Positions 17,219-25,653 of a stretch of DNA of 64,000 nt are shown here, one piece after another. A model generated the notes under the pieces. The model did no database searches. It had not been told where the DNA came from and saw only the letters and a program-made list of their open reading frames with translations. The DNA lies in contig NZ_QGTW01000001.1 of the NCBI RefSeq assembly GCF_003182355.1, forward strand, positions 744,001 to 808,000. Reading direction: 5' to 3'. The translations under genes were made by a program, and so were the position numbers. Each line of letters opens with the position of its first letter. Within the stretch, counting starts at the first letter, position 1. This DNA comes from Cytobacillus oceanisediminis (GTDB taxonomy: Bacteria > Bacillota > Bacilli > Bacillales > Cytobacillaceae).

Positions 17219-17362
17219 AGCATCCTAATCCAGTTCATCTAATTACCATAGATCCTAATGTGGCGCTCTCCCCTATAAAAAAACAAATGAGCTGCGTCTT
17301 CTTCAGTATTGCCTTTTGAAGTTAATTTTCCTGGTAGTTGAAAAAGTAATTATTCTTCATAA

Positions 17363-17959
17363 TCACTTTATACTACTGGATATAAACATTGAGGCTTCTT
17401 GATTCATAAAAATACGATTTCCATGATAGAATGTCTTAATTTCAATTGATTTAAATCCAACTTCGGATAATCTTTTTTTCAGTTCTTCATGCGAAAAGCC
17501 GTTATGAACTTTAGGATGATTTATTTTATCGTTTTTGTCAAAATCAATAACAATTAGCTTGCCACCATTATTTAAAATGTTAAACAACTCTTGTAAAATC
17601 TTTTTAGTATCTGGAATATGAAGAAGGACTAATGACATTAAAATTATGTCTGCCTTAAGTTCAGGTGTTTCTTGAGTAAAATCTGAATAAAGCACTTTTG
17701 AGTTAGTAATTCCTTTATGAGAAATTTTAGCTTTCGCAACCTCCAACATTTGTTTTGATGAATCTACCAATAAAATAGAATCTACTAAATCTGACAATTC
17801 TAAACTAATTAGACCGGTACCACTCCCATAATCCAACAAAGATTTTGATTTACTATTTCGTAATTCTGGTCTTACTTGCTTAACTATAACGTTAGCTAAT
17901 TCTATTCTTTCTTCCGTATCATATCTTTTTGCCATCTGCTCAAAAACGTTATTTTCCAT
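17363..17959 (-). CDS. class I SAM-dependent methyltransferase
   Basis: 198 residues. Motif I is LLDYGSGTGLISLEL near residue 41, followed by ILLVDSSKQML (the acidic residue that binds the SAM ribose) and LKADIILMSLVLLHIPD as motif IV. GGKLIVIDFDKND follows as a strand after the helix. No substrate-specific domain is attached, so it is a small-molecule-type methyltransferase of unknown target. The ATG at 17959 is preceded by AGGAGTG. It stands alone. Confidence 0.85.
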   Translation of the reverse strand: MENNVFEQMAKRYDTEERIELANVIVKQVRPELRNSKSKSLLDYGSGTGLISLELSDLVDSILLVDSSKQMLEVAKAKISHKGITNSKVLYSDFTQETPELKADIILMSLVLLHIPDTKKILQELFNILNNGGKLIVIDFDKNDKINHPKVHNGFSHEELKKRLSEVGFKSIEIKTFYHGNRIFMNQEASMFISSSIK

Positions 17960-18044
17960 ATTACACTCCTATTTATTAATAAATAAGGTACTTAGTGGGG
18001 ATTATAGCAAAATTCAAAATCTTGAGGATGGTTCTCATTTGTTT

Positions 18045-18072
18045 TTCCACTAACCTGCCCTGTTTATGCAAA
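18045..18072 (-). repeat. type A repeat, single core
   Basis: CCACTAACCTGCCCTGTTTA. Confidence 0.5.
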
Positions 18073-18082
18073 AGGCAAATTT

Positions 18083-18591
18083 TCAGTTTAACTCACCTAT
18101 GAACCATTTTTCTCCTTCATAGCAATAATCTTCATCGGAGATTATTGCCTTACACCCTTTCACTTCTAAAACAGGAGGTAAAATAAGTTTCCACTCTTTA
18201 ATAAGATTTCTTTGCTTGTTCAAAGGTTGCCACTTTTGTTCTTTGCTATCCCTTTCAAAATATCCATCAAACCAACTTCTATCGGGTAAGACTGCGATCT
18301 GGGAATCAAATAAGTTAGGTAGACTAATTACCGTGTAAATTCTATATTCATCCTGTAACGGTGACTTTAAATTTTTCAAATGGCTAACCCTATTTATCAA
18401 TGTTTGAATTATATCTCGTCTTAATTTATTCGGAGCTTTAATAGAATCGATATATGCCTGAGAAAATGGCAAATGTAAATGCCAATACCCTAATCCAACA
18501 CTCACTAGGTACTGGCAATTGCTCTTTCAAATAGGGAGTTGATTAAAGTCTTTTTCCTTCTTCTAAGACCTCTAAGTTTTTTTAGATTCAT
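18083..18591 (-). pseudogene. DUF3916 family protein, frameshift in the N-terminal part
   Basis: The main frame (18083-18505) reads GYWHLHLPFSQAYIDSIKAP and LRRDIIQTLINRVSHL, ending DEDYCYEGEKWFIGELN, as in DUF3916 proteins. The usual N-terminus, MNLKKLRGLRRRKKTLINSL, is present from an ATG at 18591 but in another frame, running into TAG-TGA near 18505. One indel near 18520 would join them. A short product from the GTG at 18505 is possible. Confidence 0.65.
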
Positions 18592-18649
18592 TATCATATT
18601 TCCACCGATTCAAATAGTGCACCACCTTTTTTATATAGCCTTATTCAAG

Positions 18650-18731
18650 TTAAAGAAGAAACAGGAGCCGCCGATCCTCACATGATCTTCAACTCTAGCA
18701 CCCTTTTCTTTAAGTGCATTACTTCACAAAC
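18650..18731 (-). repeat. type A repeat, hairpin and second core
   Basis: GAAACAGGAGCCGCCGATCC, TGATCTTCAACTCTAGCACC and CTTTTCTTTAAGTGCATTAC. Confidence 0.6.
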
Positions 18732-18733
18732 CT

Positions 18734-19633
18734 TTAATTTTCTAACATAATATCGAAATCTTTCACAAAAACTGCATTTCCAGTGATTTCAACACCATAA
18801 GATTCGCCATTCTTAGAGATCTTTACTCCAACCCGACCGTCTTTTTCGATTTCATGCCCTTGCTCAACTACAAGGTTTAATGAGTCTTTAAAATTAGTAT
18901 TTATGTATGTAGCAAAATAAGCGCCCATAACTCCTGAAGCAGTACCCGTTACTGCGTCCTCTATAGTACCTGAATACGGAGAAGAGAAGTGTCGAGCATG
19001 CATGTCAGCATCTAAGTCATAAGTTTCTGTGCAAAATGGATGAACAGATGATTTAGGCATTTCCTTTAATATCGAAGGGAAAACTTTATTATTTGGTTTC
19101 ATTTTATTAAAAGATTCTAAGTTTTTTATTGGGATTAATAATGTCCAAGTACCTGTGCTTCCATATAGAAGTGGTAAATTATCATTGATGTCGTTTTCTT
19201 CTAATCCAATCGAATTAGCTAAATCTTTTTTTGAACCTTTGAACTCTTCAAATTTTGGTAATCCCTGGTTCATCGTTATAAATACTTCATTTTTAGTTGT
19301 TGAATTTATAGTTATAGGTAGAATCCCTGCCCTTGTTTCAATTGTTAAATCTGTTTTTTCACCTAATACCCCTTTTGTTTTTAATGCATAAATAGTTGCC
19401 ATTGTGGCATGACCACACAAATTCATTTCGTGACCTGGTGTAAAAAAACGTATTCTTAGGTCTGCCACTTCAGATTTAACTGGAAAAGCAGTTTCGTTAA
19501 ATCCTACTTTGAAAGCAATTTCTTGCATTTGTGTATCTGTTAATTCATCTCCGACCAATACTACTCCCGCAGGATTTCCCTTATTAGGTTCTTTACTAAA
19601 CGCATCATAATGATAAACCTTTATGGACTTCAC
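18734..19633 (-). CDS. PhzF-family isomerase-like protein
   Basis: About 299 residues. It opens with [20 protein letters not shown], whose F/T-x-x-x-x-GNPA pattern is diagnostic for the PhzF family; the catalytic glutamate is in FNETAF near residue 42. [10 protein letters not shown] and the second-half GxxxGTASG loop ([13 protein letters not shown]) complete the two-lobed fold. The GTG at 19633 is chosen for the GGGGGAA upstream. PhzF-like proteins isomerise small metabolites; no phenazine genes are nearby. Confidence 0.88.
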   Translation of the reverse strand: MKSIKVYHYDAFSKEPNKGNPAGVVLVGDELTDTQMQEIAFKVGFNETAFPVKSEVADLRIRFFTPGHEMNLCGHATMATIYALKTKGVLGEKTDLTIETRAGILPITINSTTKNEVFITMNQGLPKFEEFKGSKKDLANSIGLEENDINDNLPLLYGSTGTWTLLIPIKNLESFNKMKPNNKVFPSILKEMPKSSVHPFCTETYDLDADMHARHFSSPYSGTIEDAVTGTASGVMGAYFATYINTNFKDSLNLVVEQGHEIEKDGRVGVKISKNGESYGVEITGNAVFVKDFDIMLEN

Positions 19634-19687
19634 AACACATTCCCCCAATGGTGATATTGAAAGCTCTTTATAATTTTACCATTTTCT

Positions 19688-19740
19688 ACTTCTTCCTTGT
19701 TCCACAAAACCCCACCGTTAGCAGAACAAGAATAAGCAGC
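19688..19740 (-). repeat. type A repeat, single core
   Basis: TTGTTCCACAAAACCCCACC and GTTAGCAGAACAAG. Confidence 0.45.
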
Positions 19741-19768
19741 CGTTGATTGACAGTCCCTTATGGAAAAT

Positions 19769-20377
19769 TCAAGTCAAAATTCTTACACCATTAGGATCCT
19801 CTAGCTGTTTGAGTGAGAAGTCCTTTATAATAATTTCCCTGATTGTAACTGTATCACCAATTACCTGTTTAATTGTTTTAACAGGCTTTCCGAATAAAAG
19901 ATCAAGGTCATTTTCTAACCCTTGTATCTTTGTTTCTAATCTTAATTCTTGTATTTTTATGTCATCAGTAATCGAATCTACTATGTCTTTGTTTGTTTGA
20001 AGTTCTATTCTAAAATCATAAGGTGTTGTAATAAAAGTTCTTCGTTCACCTTTATCAACTTTCCAATTCAATTTATCTGCATTTTCACATATAGTATCTG
20101 TTTCATGATCTGATACCAAAAAGCCAATATGGTCGAATATAACCCTTTTTCCGTATCCAAAAGTAATATTTACGGTTCCTTTCCTTGCCTCGATAATACG
20201 AAAAAGAATATTTTTCTCTCGGAAATCATCCCACTTTAAGGGAGGATCAAAATTTAGAAAATCTCCTTGGGATTTTCCGATACGTTGTGATATCCGGAAG
20301 CCATTTTTCACATAAAATTTTTCTGTTTCTTCTACATATGGGGTCCAAAAATGATAATGAAAAAGCACAAAAGTCAC
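19769..20377 (-). CDS. VOC-superfamily protein, two-domain type
   Basis: 202 residues: FHYHFWTPYVEETEKFYVKN opens the VOC fold with its first conserved histidine, and VIFDHIGFLVSDHETDTICE begins a second half. The tail (ETKIQGLENDLDLLFGKPVK) is less typical. Proteins of this form are annotated as glyoxalase-like in Bacillus. Metal binding is plausible; the substrate is unknown. Confidence 0.7.
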   Translation of the reverse strand: MTFVLFHYHFWTPYVEETEKFYVKNGFRISQRIGKSQGDFLNFDPPLKWDDFREKNILFRIIEARKGTVNITFGYGKRVIFDHIGFLVSDHETDTICENADKLNWKVDKGERRTFITTPYDFRIELQTNKDIVDSITDDIKIQELRLETKIQGLENDLDLLFGKPVKTIKQVIGDTVTIREIIIKDFSLKQLEDPNGVRILT

Positions 20378-20433
20378 CTCTTTATTGAGCTCATTACCTT
20401 AGATATTCAATACAAAAAGTAATTTTACCTTAT

Positions 20434-20506
20434 TCCACTCCACAATCTGGCCCTATTCATTAAGAAGAGCGCATTTTTCACTCCAGAAATTCGTCCGTTT
20501 GTGGAA
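20434..20506 (-). repeat. type B dispersed repeat
   Basis: CCACAATCTGGCCCTATTCA, TTAAGAAGAGCGCATTTTTC, CTCCAGAAATTCGTCCGTTT and GTGGAAGAAG. Confidence 0.7.
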
Positions 20507-20524
20507 GAAGTAAAGATGATATTT

Positions 20525-20986
20525 TTATTTCTTCTTGAGGAGTTCTTCCCACCCTTCTAAAGATAATTTTTCATTATTTTCTTTTAAATGTTCAGGTACT
20601 TCAACGTAACACATCAACTCTAAACTATTTCCATCAAGATCTTTAAAATACACAGATGCATTTCCTTGATAGGGTCTAACAAAAGGTTCTACTGAAGTTC
20701 TACTTCCAAAAGGAACAGCTGAAATACCTTTATTTTTTAACCATTCTAAGGAATTTTTCATATCCTCATAAGATATAGTAAAGGCTAGATGCCTTAAAGA
20801 TGGGTGGTAAGGCGTTTTATACTCTTTCCCTTCCCATAATCCTACCCAGCTTTCTCCTTCAACTATCCAGAAAAAAGCGGTTTTCGAACTACGCCAAGCT
20901 AGCTTTAATTCTAAATTACGATAAAATTTAATCGATTTGTCCAAATTTTCGACTGGCAAATGAGCTTCATAAATCCCTTTAATCAT
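20525..20986 (-). CDS. VOC-family protein (glyoxalase/fosfomycin-resistance type)
   Basis: 153 residues with the single-domain VOC layout: YEAHLPVENLDKSIKFYRNL at the start, LRHLAFTISYEDMKNSLEWL in the middle, YFKDLDGNSLELMCY near the end with the metal-binding glutamate. His8, His near 67 and Glu near 126 would form the metal site. AGGAGGTTAGTT precedes the ATG. The role is unknown; this subgroup includes thiol transferases and dioxygenases. Confidence 0.82.
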   Translation of the reverse strand: MIKGIYEAHLPVENLDKSIKFYRNLELKLAWRSSKTAFFWIVEGESWVGLWEGKEYKTPYHPSLRHLAFTISYEDMKNSLEWLKNKGISAVPFGSRTSVEPFVRPYQGNASVYFKDLDGNSLELMCYVEVPEHLKENNEKLSLEGWEELLKKK

Positions 20987-21091
20987 TTAACTAACCTCCT
21001 TATATTTATTTTTGCATTCCTACAAAATAATTACCTCCAGGAAAAGTTTGAACCCCCCTACAACTTTAGATGTAGAATTATAAGGAGCCTA

Positions 21092-21150
21092 AATTCCCTA
21101 TTCAACAAACCTGCCCAATTTGTTGCATAAGAGCAAAAGCCGTCTGGTTC
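21092..21150 (-). repeat. type A repeat, worn copy
   Basis: TTCAACAAACCTGCCCAATT, TGTTGCATAAGAGCAAAAGC and CGTCTGG. Bases 21151-21425 hold no gene; a GGTCATGGTCC...GGGCCTTC hairpin near 21280-21315 may end the ntdB-like transcript. Confidence 0.5.
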
Positions 21151-21425
21151 TGTAATCTATCTCCCTGGAATGCTGGATGCTATGCATCATATCCTGTACT
21201 TTAATAAAATCAAGGCCAATTTAACTTATCCTAATCCCCTAATAAATAGTGGTAGAATTTCTTTTGAATTAAAAAGAAGGGTCATGGTCCTCCTCACTCA
21301 TGGGCCTTCTCCTTTAAGCTGAATATAAGAGTATCACTCTGCAATAATAGTTTCTAACTACAGATTTAGGCTAAATAACAGCCTGTGATGGATCTACCTC
21401 CATTAATGAGCATTGTTCAACAAAT

Positions 21426-22253
21426 TTAAAAGAAAATCCTACAAACGTTTTGGATACCTTTGGCATAAGGATCTGCCGTTATCGTGTCATGCAGTTGTTT
21501 TGCTTCTTCTGTAGCATTCTGCAATAAATATCCATGCTTTACAGCTTTAAGCATCTCTATATCATTCCCACTATCCCCAAACGCAAATGTATTCTCAACA
21601 GAGATGCTAAACTGTTTTATGACGAAGTACACTACTGCACGTTTGCCTGTATTTTGTGGAATAAAATCTACATCAAATGCATTTACCGGATCTCCAGCTA
21701 GTGGGTTACAACGGTTAATATTGAAGTTTATTCCGCTATTGCGTGCTAATTGTTTTATGATATCTAGATCATACTTAACCCTCGCACTATCTTCTATAAA
21801 ATAATAATAATTCATTTTAAACGATTGTTGACCAAATTGTGTTTGTTTTTGTAACTGTATCCCATATAACTGTCTTAAATCATTAATAAAATCTTCAACC
21901 ACTCTATGGCTAAATCCTGACCTTTTTATTCTTTTCCTCCACTCTTGATTTTGGTGAAATTCTCCTTTTGGATTAATCTCCCATAACTCCGTTCCTAGGT
22001 TTGATGCAATAAAATGTGGAAGGTAGTTCATCCGAGCTGCTCTCATTTTTTTATGGATATCAGCCAAACTACTGCCTGTTACCCAACCAATTCTGATATT
22101 TTTCTTATGAACAATCCTATCAAGATATTCCTCAAGCTCATATAAATCTTTTAACTGCCAACCTTGTAGCTCATGCGGATAGTATGTTTCATCAAAATCA
22201 AATATCATTAAGTAGTCAGGATTTCCGTTAGAATGGTACACTTTAAATGTCAC
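21426..22253 (-). CDS. HAD-superfamily phosphatase, NtdB-like (kanosamine-6-phosphate phosphatase type)
   Basis: 275 residues. DFDETYYPHE near residue 18 is HAD motif I and WVTGSSLADI near 57 motif II. It shows NtdB-specific stretches: LPHFIASNLGTELW, INRCNPLAGDPVNAFDVDFI, AFGDSGNDIEMLK (motif IV) and YLLQNATEEAKQLHD. In B. subtilis NtdB dephosphorylates kanosamine 6-phosphate in neotrehalosadiamine synthesis. Here ntdA and ntdC are absent, so the role may differ. The GTG start has GGGAGGT upstream. It is divergent from a LacI regulator across a palindrome. Confidence 0.85.
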   Translation of the reverse strand: MTFKVYHSNGNPDYLMIFDFDETYYPHELQGWQLKDLYELEEYLDRIVHKKNIRIGWVTGSSLADIHKKMRAARMNYLPHFIASNLGTELWEINPKGEFHQNQEWRKRIKRSGFSHRVVEDFINDLRQLYGIQLQKQTQFGQQSFKMNYYYFIEDSARVKYDLDIIKQLARNSGINFNINRCNPLAGDPVNAFDVDFIPQNTGKRAVVYFVIKQFSISVENTFAFGDSGNDIEMLKAVKHGYLLQNATEEAKQLHDTITADPYAKGIQNVCRIFF

Positions 22254-22296
22254 GTTTAATACCTCCCTGTTCTATGTTATTTTTAGGTTACAGGCA

Positions 22297-22308
22297 GGGA
22301 ACGTTCCC
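22297..22308. promoter_or_regulatory. predicted LacI-type operator
   Basis: GGGAACGTTCCC, a 12-bp perfect palindrome with a central CG as LacI-family sites have, midway between the divergent phosphatase and regulator genes. Confidence 0.7.
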
Positions 22309-22337
22309 AGGTCAAATCTTTTTTAGAGGTAAAATAA

Positions 22338-23321
22338 ATGGCTACTATTCTAGATATAGCTCGACTTAGTGGCGTTTCTAAGTCCACGGTATCACGCGTT
22401 ATCAATAATCATCCTCATGTTTCAGAAGACAGCCGAACAAGAGTAATGGAAGCAATAGAAAAGTTGTCTTTTGTTCGAAATGCACGAGGTGTACACCTTA
22501 GAACACAGTCAACAAAGACTATTGGTGTGACTATCCCGGTCCTTGATCACCCCTATTTTAGCCCGCTTGTTGGCATGATTGCAGCAAAATGCAGAAAAGT
22601 TGGATATAAAATAGTGATTTTCCAAACGTTTTATTCTATTGATGAGGAATATGAAATTTATGAGAAGTTAACTGAAAATGAGCTGGACGCGGTAATTATC
22701 ACCCATACTTTATTAGGTGAGAAGAAGATTAAACAGAGAGTTAGAGATAAGATAGTGCTTATTTGCAACGAACCACTTCAAACAAGACATTTAGATGTCT
22801 TTTCACTTGATGAAAGAGATGCAGTTTATTCGTCTACCCAATACCTGCTGAAGGAAGGACGCAACCACCTATTATTTTGTGCGGATGAAGAAAGAACGCC
22901 ACTTCAGCGACAAAGATGGGAAGGGTTTAAACAAGCTCATCTTGATTTAAATAAATCCTGTACTGTTCAGCAAAAGATAAGTGGTTACTCTACGATTGAA
23001 GAAGGTATACTACTGGGAGATGAAATTTTTTCAGGTCATTGCAATCATGATGGAATTCTTGCAGGCAGTGACTTTTTAGCAGCAGGATTACTTTCGTCAG
23101 CTAAAAAACATGGTGTTTCTGTTCCAAAAGAACTTTCCATTATTGGTTTTGACAACCACCCAATTTGCCTGACAACTTTCCCTGCACTTTCTAGCATTCA
23201 AAATCAGACTGAATTGATGGTCAAGGATTTGATTACCTGTTTACTAGACAGACTTGGCGGTAAAGAATTTCCCACTGCAAGAAAAGTTTATAAAGGGGAT
23301 CTGGTGATAAGGGGGACATAA
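22338..23321 (+). CDS. LacI-family transcriptional regulator
   Basis: 327 residues: the HTH MATILDIARLSGVSKSTVSR with the VINNHP hinge-side helix, then a periplasmic-binding-type effector domain (TIGVTIPVLDHPYFSPLVGM to IIGFDNHPICLTTFPALSSI). AGAGGT precedes the ATG. It is divergent from the NtdB-like phosphatase, so it probably controls that gene and itself. It may correspond to NtdR, which in B. subtilis lies beside ntdABC and responds to neotrehalosadiamine, but I cannot confirm orthology. Confidence 0.9.
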   Translation: MATILDIARLSGVSKSTVSRVINNHPHVSEDSRTRVMEAIEKLSFVRNARGVHLRTQSTKTIGVTIPVLDHPYFSPLVGMIAAKCRKVGYKIVIFQTFYSIDEEYEIYEKLTENELDAVIITHTLLGEKKIKQRVRDKIVLICNEPLQTRHLDVFSLDERDAVYSSTQYLLKEGRNHLLFCADEERTPLQRQRWEGFKQAHLDLNKSCTVQQKISGYSTIEEGILLGDEIFSGHCNHDGILAGSDFLAAGLLSSAKKHGVSVPKELSIIGFDNHPICLTTFPALSSIQNQTELMVKDLITCLLDRLGGKEFPTARKVYKGDLVIRGT

Positions 23322-23347
23322 GAAAGGAATTGGATATTCCCTTTTTC
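23322..23347 (+). terminator. terminator of the LacI gene
   Basis: AAAGGAA and TTCCCTTT stem, then TTCC, right after the stop codon. Confidence 0.6.
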
Positions 23348-23369
23348 CGAATCTTAACTATTTTTCATA

Positions 23370-23843
23370 TTAATCTATGTATTCAGGATTAAATCGTCTC
23401 CTTAAAATCTTTGATCTGCTTTCTTTTTCAAAAACTCTGTTCCATCTAAACATATCCTTAAACATTTTAAAAAAAGGTGTATAGTTAGCTGATTCTACGC
23501 CTATTAGTTGTCGCACGTACCTATTAATGATCCTAAATACTCGTAAAAAATACGGAGTATCCAAAAATATAATTAAGTCAGCATTTTTAAAACTTTTGCC
23601 TACCCTGTAATGATTATGAGCACCTTCGACAATCCACCTTTTCATACTAACTATTTGCTCTAAATATTTATCCCTATATTCATCAGCTCTTCTTATGTCT
23701 CCTGATTTATGCCTTTCCCATACCACATTATCCAGTTCATAATACTGTATGTTATATTTCTTCGATAATTTTCTGGCTAATGTAGTTTTGCCACTGCCTA
23801 CTGAACCAATTATATGTATTTTATCGGGTAAATCCTTTTTCAA
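23370..23843 (-). CDS. P-loop kinase (DNA topology modulation FlaR-like)
   Basis: 157 residues. The Walker A loop is GSVGSGKTT near residue 13, followed by LARKLSKKYNIQYYELDNVV and a lid-side WIVEGAHNHYR. LIIFLDTPYFLRVFRIINR is the strand-helix step typical of the AAA_17/FlaR-like group. Members are usually 165-185 residues, so the C-terminus may be slightly short. The TTG start has no clear RBS. The substrate is unknown. Confidence 0.72.
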   Translation of the reverse strand: MKKDLPDKIHIIGSVGSGKTTLARKLSKKYNIQYYELDNVVWERHKSGDIRRADEYRDKYLEQIVSMKRWIVEGAHNHYRVGKSFKNADLIIFLDTPYFLRVFRIINRYVRQLIGVESANYTPFFKMFKDMFRWNRVFEKESRSKILRRRFNPEYID

Positions 23844-23925
23844 TTATTTCACAACCAATATAAAAACACATAATTCCCTTTTTATTTTCAATTACATATT
23901 CTGTATGTTCTTGGGAAACCCTTCT

Positions 23926-24030
23926 TTAATAAACCTGCCCCGTTTGTTACAAAAGTAAGTTCTACAAATAAATCCGCACCTATCAGTTTAACAAAAAAAG
24001 CCACCTATTTGGCAGCTTGATCTTTTTCAT
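23926..24030 (-). repeat. type A repeat, cores and hairpin in altered order
   Basis: AATAAACCTGCCCCGTTTGT, then CCGCACCTATCAGTTTAACA, then AAAAAAGCCACCTATTTGGC and AGCTTGATC. Confidence 0.65.
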
Positions 24031-24068
24031 ATTAAGATGGATTTCTCATATAGAGGATATAATTACAG

Positions 24069-24290
24069 CTACTTATCAACTGATTTCCGTTTATGTTTCT
24101 CATTAATTATTTTTTTGTTGAGTATCCTAACTTCCCCGACCATTAGCAGCCTCATATCCTCTACGATATACTTCACTAACTCATCATCAGTAATGTCATC
24201 ACCATCAATATCAAGACGAAAATCCTGTCCTTGTATTCCACCGCCATTAGTAAAATCGATTTCAAAGTCGAACATAACTCTTTTATCCAT
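24069..24290 (-). CDS. small conserved protein of unknown function
   Basis: 73 residues from the ATG at 24290 (GGGGTGG upstream): MDKRVMFDFEIDFTNGGGIQ, GQDFRLDIDGDDITDDELVK, YIVEDMRLLMVGEVRI. It is acidic in the middle with a basic tail. I recall similar 70-residue proteins in many Bacillus genomes, some labelled cyclase without good reason. No catalytic motif is evident. Confidence 0.6.
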   Translation of the reverse strand: MDKRVMFDFEIDFTNGGGIQGQDFRLDIDGDDITDDELVKYIVEDMRLLMVGEVRILNKKIINEKHKRKSVDK

Positions 24291-24363
24291 TTTAAATCCA
24301 CCCCATATTAGTTTCGATTCGATATTATTTATATTCTTGTTGAATGAAACCATAACCTTCTTG

Positions 24364-24446
24364 AGCTAAACTGCCCCGTTTGTTTAATAAGGAATTCAAC
24401 AAAAAAGGACATTAAACCTTCCTGGATCAACGCACCCCTTAGTTGA
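24364..24446 (-). repeat. type A repeat, variant with AAGGAATTCAAC arm
   Basis: GCTAAACTGCCCCGTTTGTT, TAATAAGGAATTCAACAAAA, GGACATTAAACCTTCCTGGA, TCAACGCACCCCTTAGTTGA. Confidence 0.7.
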
Positions 24447-24460
24447 AGAACCAATTGTTA

Positions 24461-24844
24461 TCAATGTTCCATTACAAAGATGTTTAAAAATGCAATTAGA
24501 ATTATCAGGGTACCTAACCATTCGTGATAGTATGCTTTTGCTCTCTTATTATTTACATACTCTTCAATGCCATTGAAAACACCCATTAGAAAAAACATCC
24601 CTAACACTGGGCTTATTCTTTCAATAGAAGTAATATTTGAGTCATCATGAAGGTACAATGTACTTACAATAAATAAGAAAAGAATGTTAGTATCGATAAC
24701 AATAAAGACTTGCTTTCTATTTTTGGAGAATAACCATAATCTATTTTTGCTTTTGATATTTAATCATTTTTCCAAATAAAGCTTACTAAGTAAGAAGTGA
24801 ATAGCAAGCATTATAACTAAAGTAACTATTGTTCCAATCTTCAT
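24461..24844 (-). pseudogene. DUF4181-like membrane protein with in-frame TGA
   Basis: The ATG at 24844 opens MKIGTIVTLVIMLAIHFLLS plus KLYLEK, then TGA at 24764-24766. The same frame continues LNIKSKNRLWLFSKNRKQVF, IVIDTNILFLFIVSTLYLHD, and YYHEWLGTLIILIAFLNIFV to 24461. The 127-codon whole has three hydrophobic helices and the KNRLW-FSKN-KQVF pattern I associate with DUF4181. A single stop divides an otherwise intact gene. Confidence 0.6.
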
Positions 24845-24861
24845 CTAACCTTCCCTTACCT

Positions 24862-24903
24862 AATTCAACAATCCTGCCCCTTTAGTGTCATATGAAAAGC
24901 AGC
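24862..24903 (-). repeat. type A repeat at a gene truncation point
   Basis: TTCAACAATCCTGCCCCTTT, AGTGTCATATGAAAAGCAGC. It directly follows the broken end of the alpha/beta hydrolase at 24904. Confidence 0.6.
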
Positions 24904-25224
24904 CTATTTTGGCCCCCACATACCACCTGTTGAATGCCCCGCAAATCCCTATTTAGGAATATTCAATGCTTTTCTTAATGTTTCCAGATCCAAAATCGTT
25001 TCTTCCATACTTAGTTCTTCTAGCTTTTGAATTTTTGATGAATTGCCAGCTTCTTTTAAGTTAACTAGGTAAACTTTAAATAAATTAACGAACATATTTG
25101 CAAAATAATTACCTCGTTCATTGAACTCACTGTACAAATGAGTAATGCATAGAGGGTCTCCATTCCCACAAACAAAGTCTTCAAATATTCCTCTTTCAGT
25201 ATTTACGAGTTCTTTACTCCACAT
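24904..25224 (-). pseudogene. alpha/beta hydrolase (proline-iminopeptidase-like), cut after the nucleophile elbow
   Basis: The ATG at 25224 has GGAGG upstream and opens MWSKELVNTERGIFEDFVCG, then CITHLYSEFNERGNYFANMF. A TAG interrupts at NIPK, where family members have tryptophan; the frame continues GFAGHSTGGM. GHSTGG is the serine nucleophile elbow. Immediately after it the sequence becomes type A repeat DNA and stops. About two thirds of a 270-residue enzyme is missing. Confidence 0.8.
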
Positions 25225-25297
25225 ATTGACCTCCATTAAGGGATATATGAATTATTTCGTGAAATAAAATAAGATACCCTTCTTATATCCAATTGTT

Positions 25298-25390
25298 ATT
25301 CAACTTACTTTAGTTGAAAAAAAGGCGCCTGATTCGGCAGCTGATCTTGACATAAGCGCCATATCGGTTAAGTACAATACTTCACAATCT
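25298..25390 (-). repeat. type A dispersed repeat, full copy
   Basis: TTCAACTTACTTTAGTTGAA, AAAGGCGCCTGATTCGGCAG, CTGATCTTGACATAAGCGCC, ATATCGGTTAAGTACAATAC. Confidence 0.75.
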
Positions 25391-25467
25391 CGGAAAAAAC
25401 CTATATTTTTCTTGTTATCTGATTTGTAACTCTTTTTTAAAGGTTAAAGTTAGTTCCACCTAAACTA

Positions 25468-25500
25468 AAACAACCAGTTATCAAAACTGGTTGTTTTTTT
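25468..25500. terminator. bidirectional terminator
   Basis: AAACAACCAGTT and AACTGGTTGTTT form a 12-bp perfect stem with T runs on both sides. It lies 150 bp past the CMD gene on the minus strand. A minus-strand stretch at 25558-25645 (RIATLDTKDRLFFSHRDPAM) may be a scrap of a lost gene. Confidence 0.75.
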
Positions 25501-25653
25501 AAAAATGAAATTTACTTGAATTACATAGAATAAAGCTAGAAGCAAGTTAACAATTAAATATCAAGTTTATGAGTACCGATCCATTTCACCATTGCAGGAT
25601 CTCTATGTGAAAAGAATAACCTATCTTTCGTATCTAACGTAGCAATTCTATCG

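Noticed and set aside
22254..22337. Riboswitch in the gap upstream of the NtdB-like gene
   Set aside because: The gap is only 84 bp and is explained by a LacI-type palindrome and two ribosome binding sites; no known aptamer pattern is visible. I found no T-box, SAM or other riboswitch anywhere in the window.
24461..25224. Stop-codon recoding (selenocysteine or readthrough) to explain in-frame stops
   Set aside because: The stops differ (TGA, TAG, TAA elsewhere), no selenocysteine insertion element is apparent, and neighbouring genes also carry frameshifts, which fits decay.
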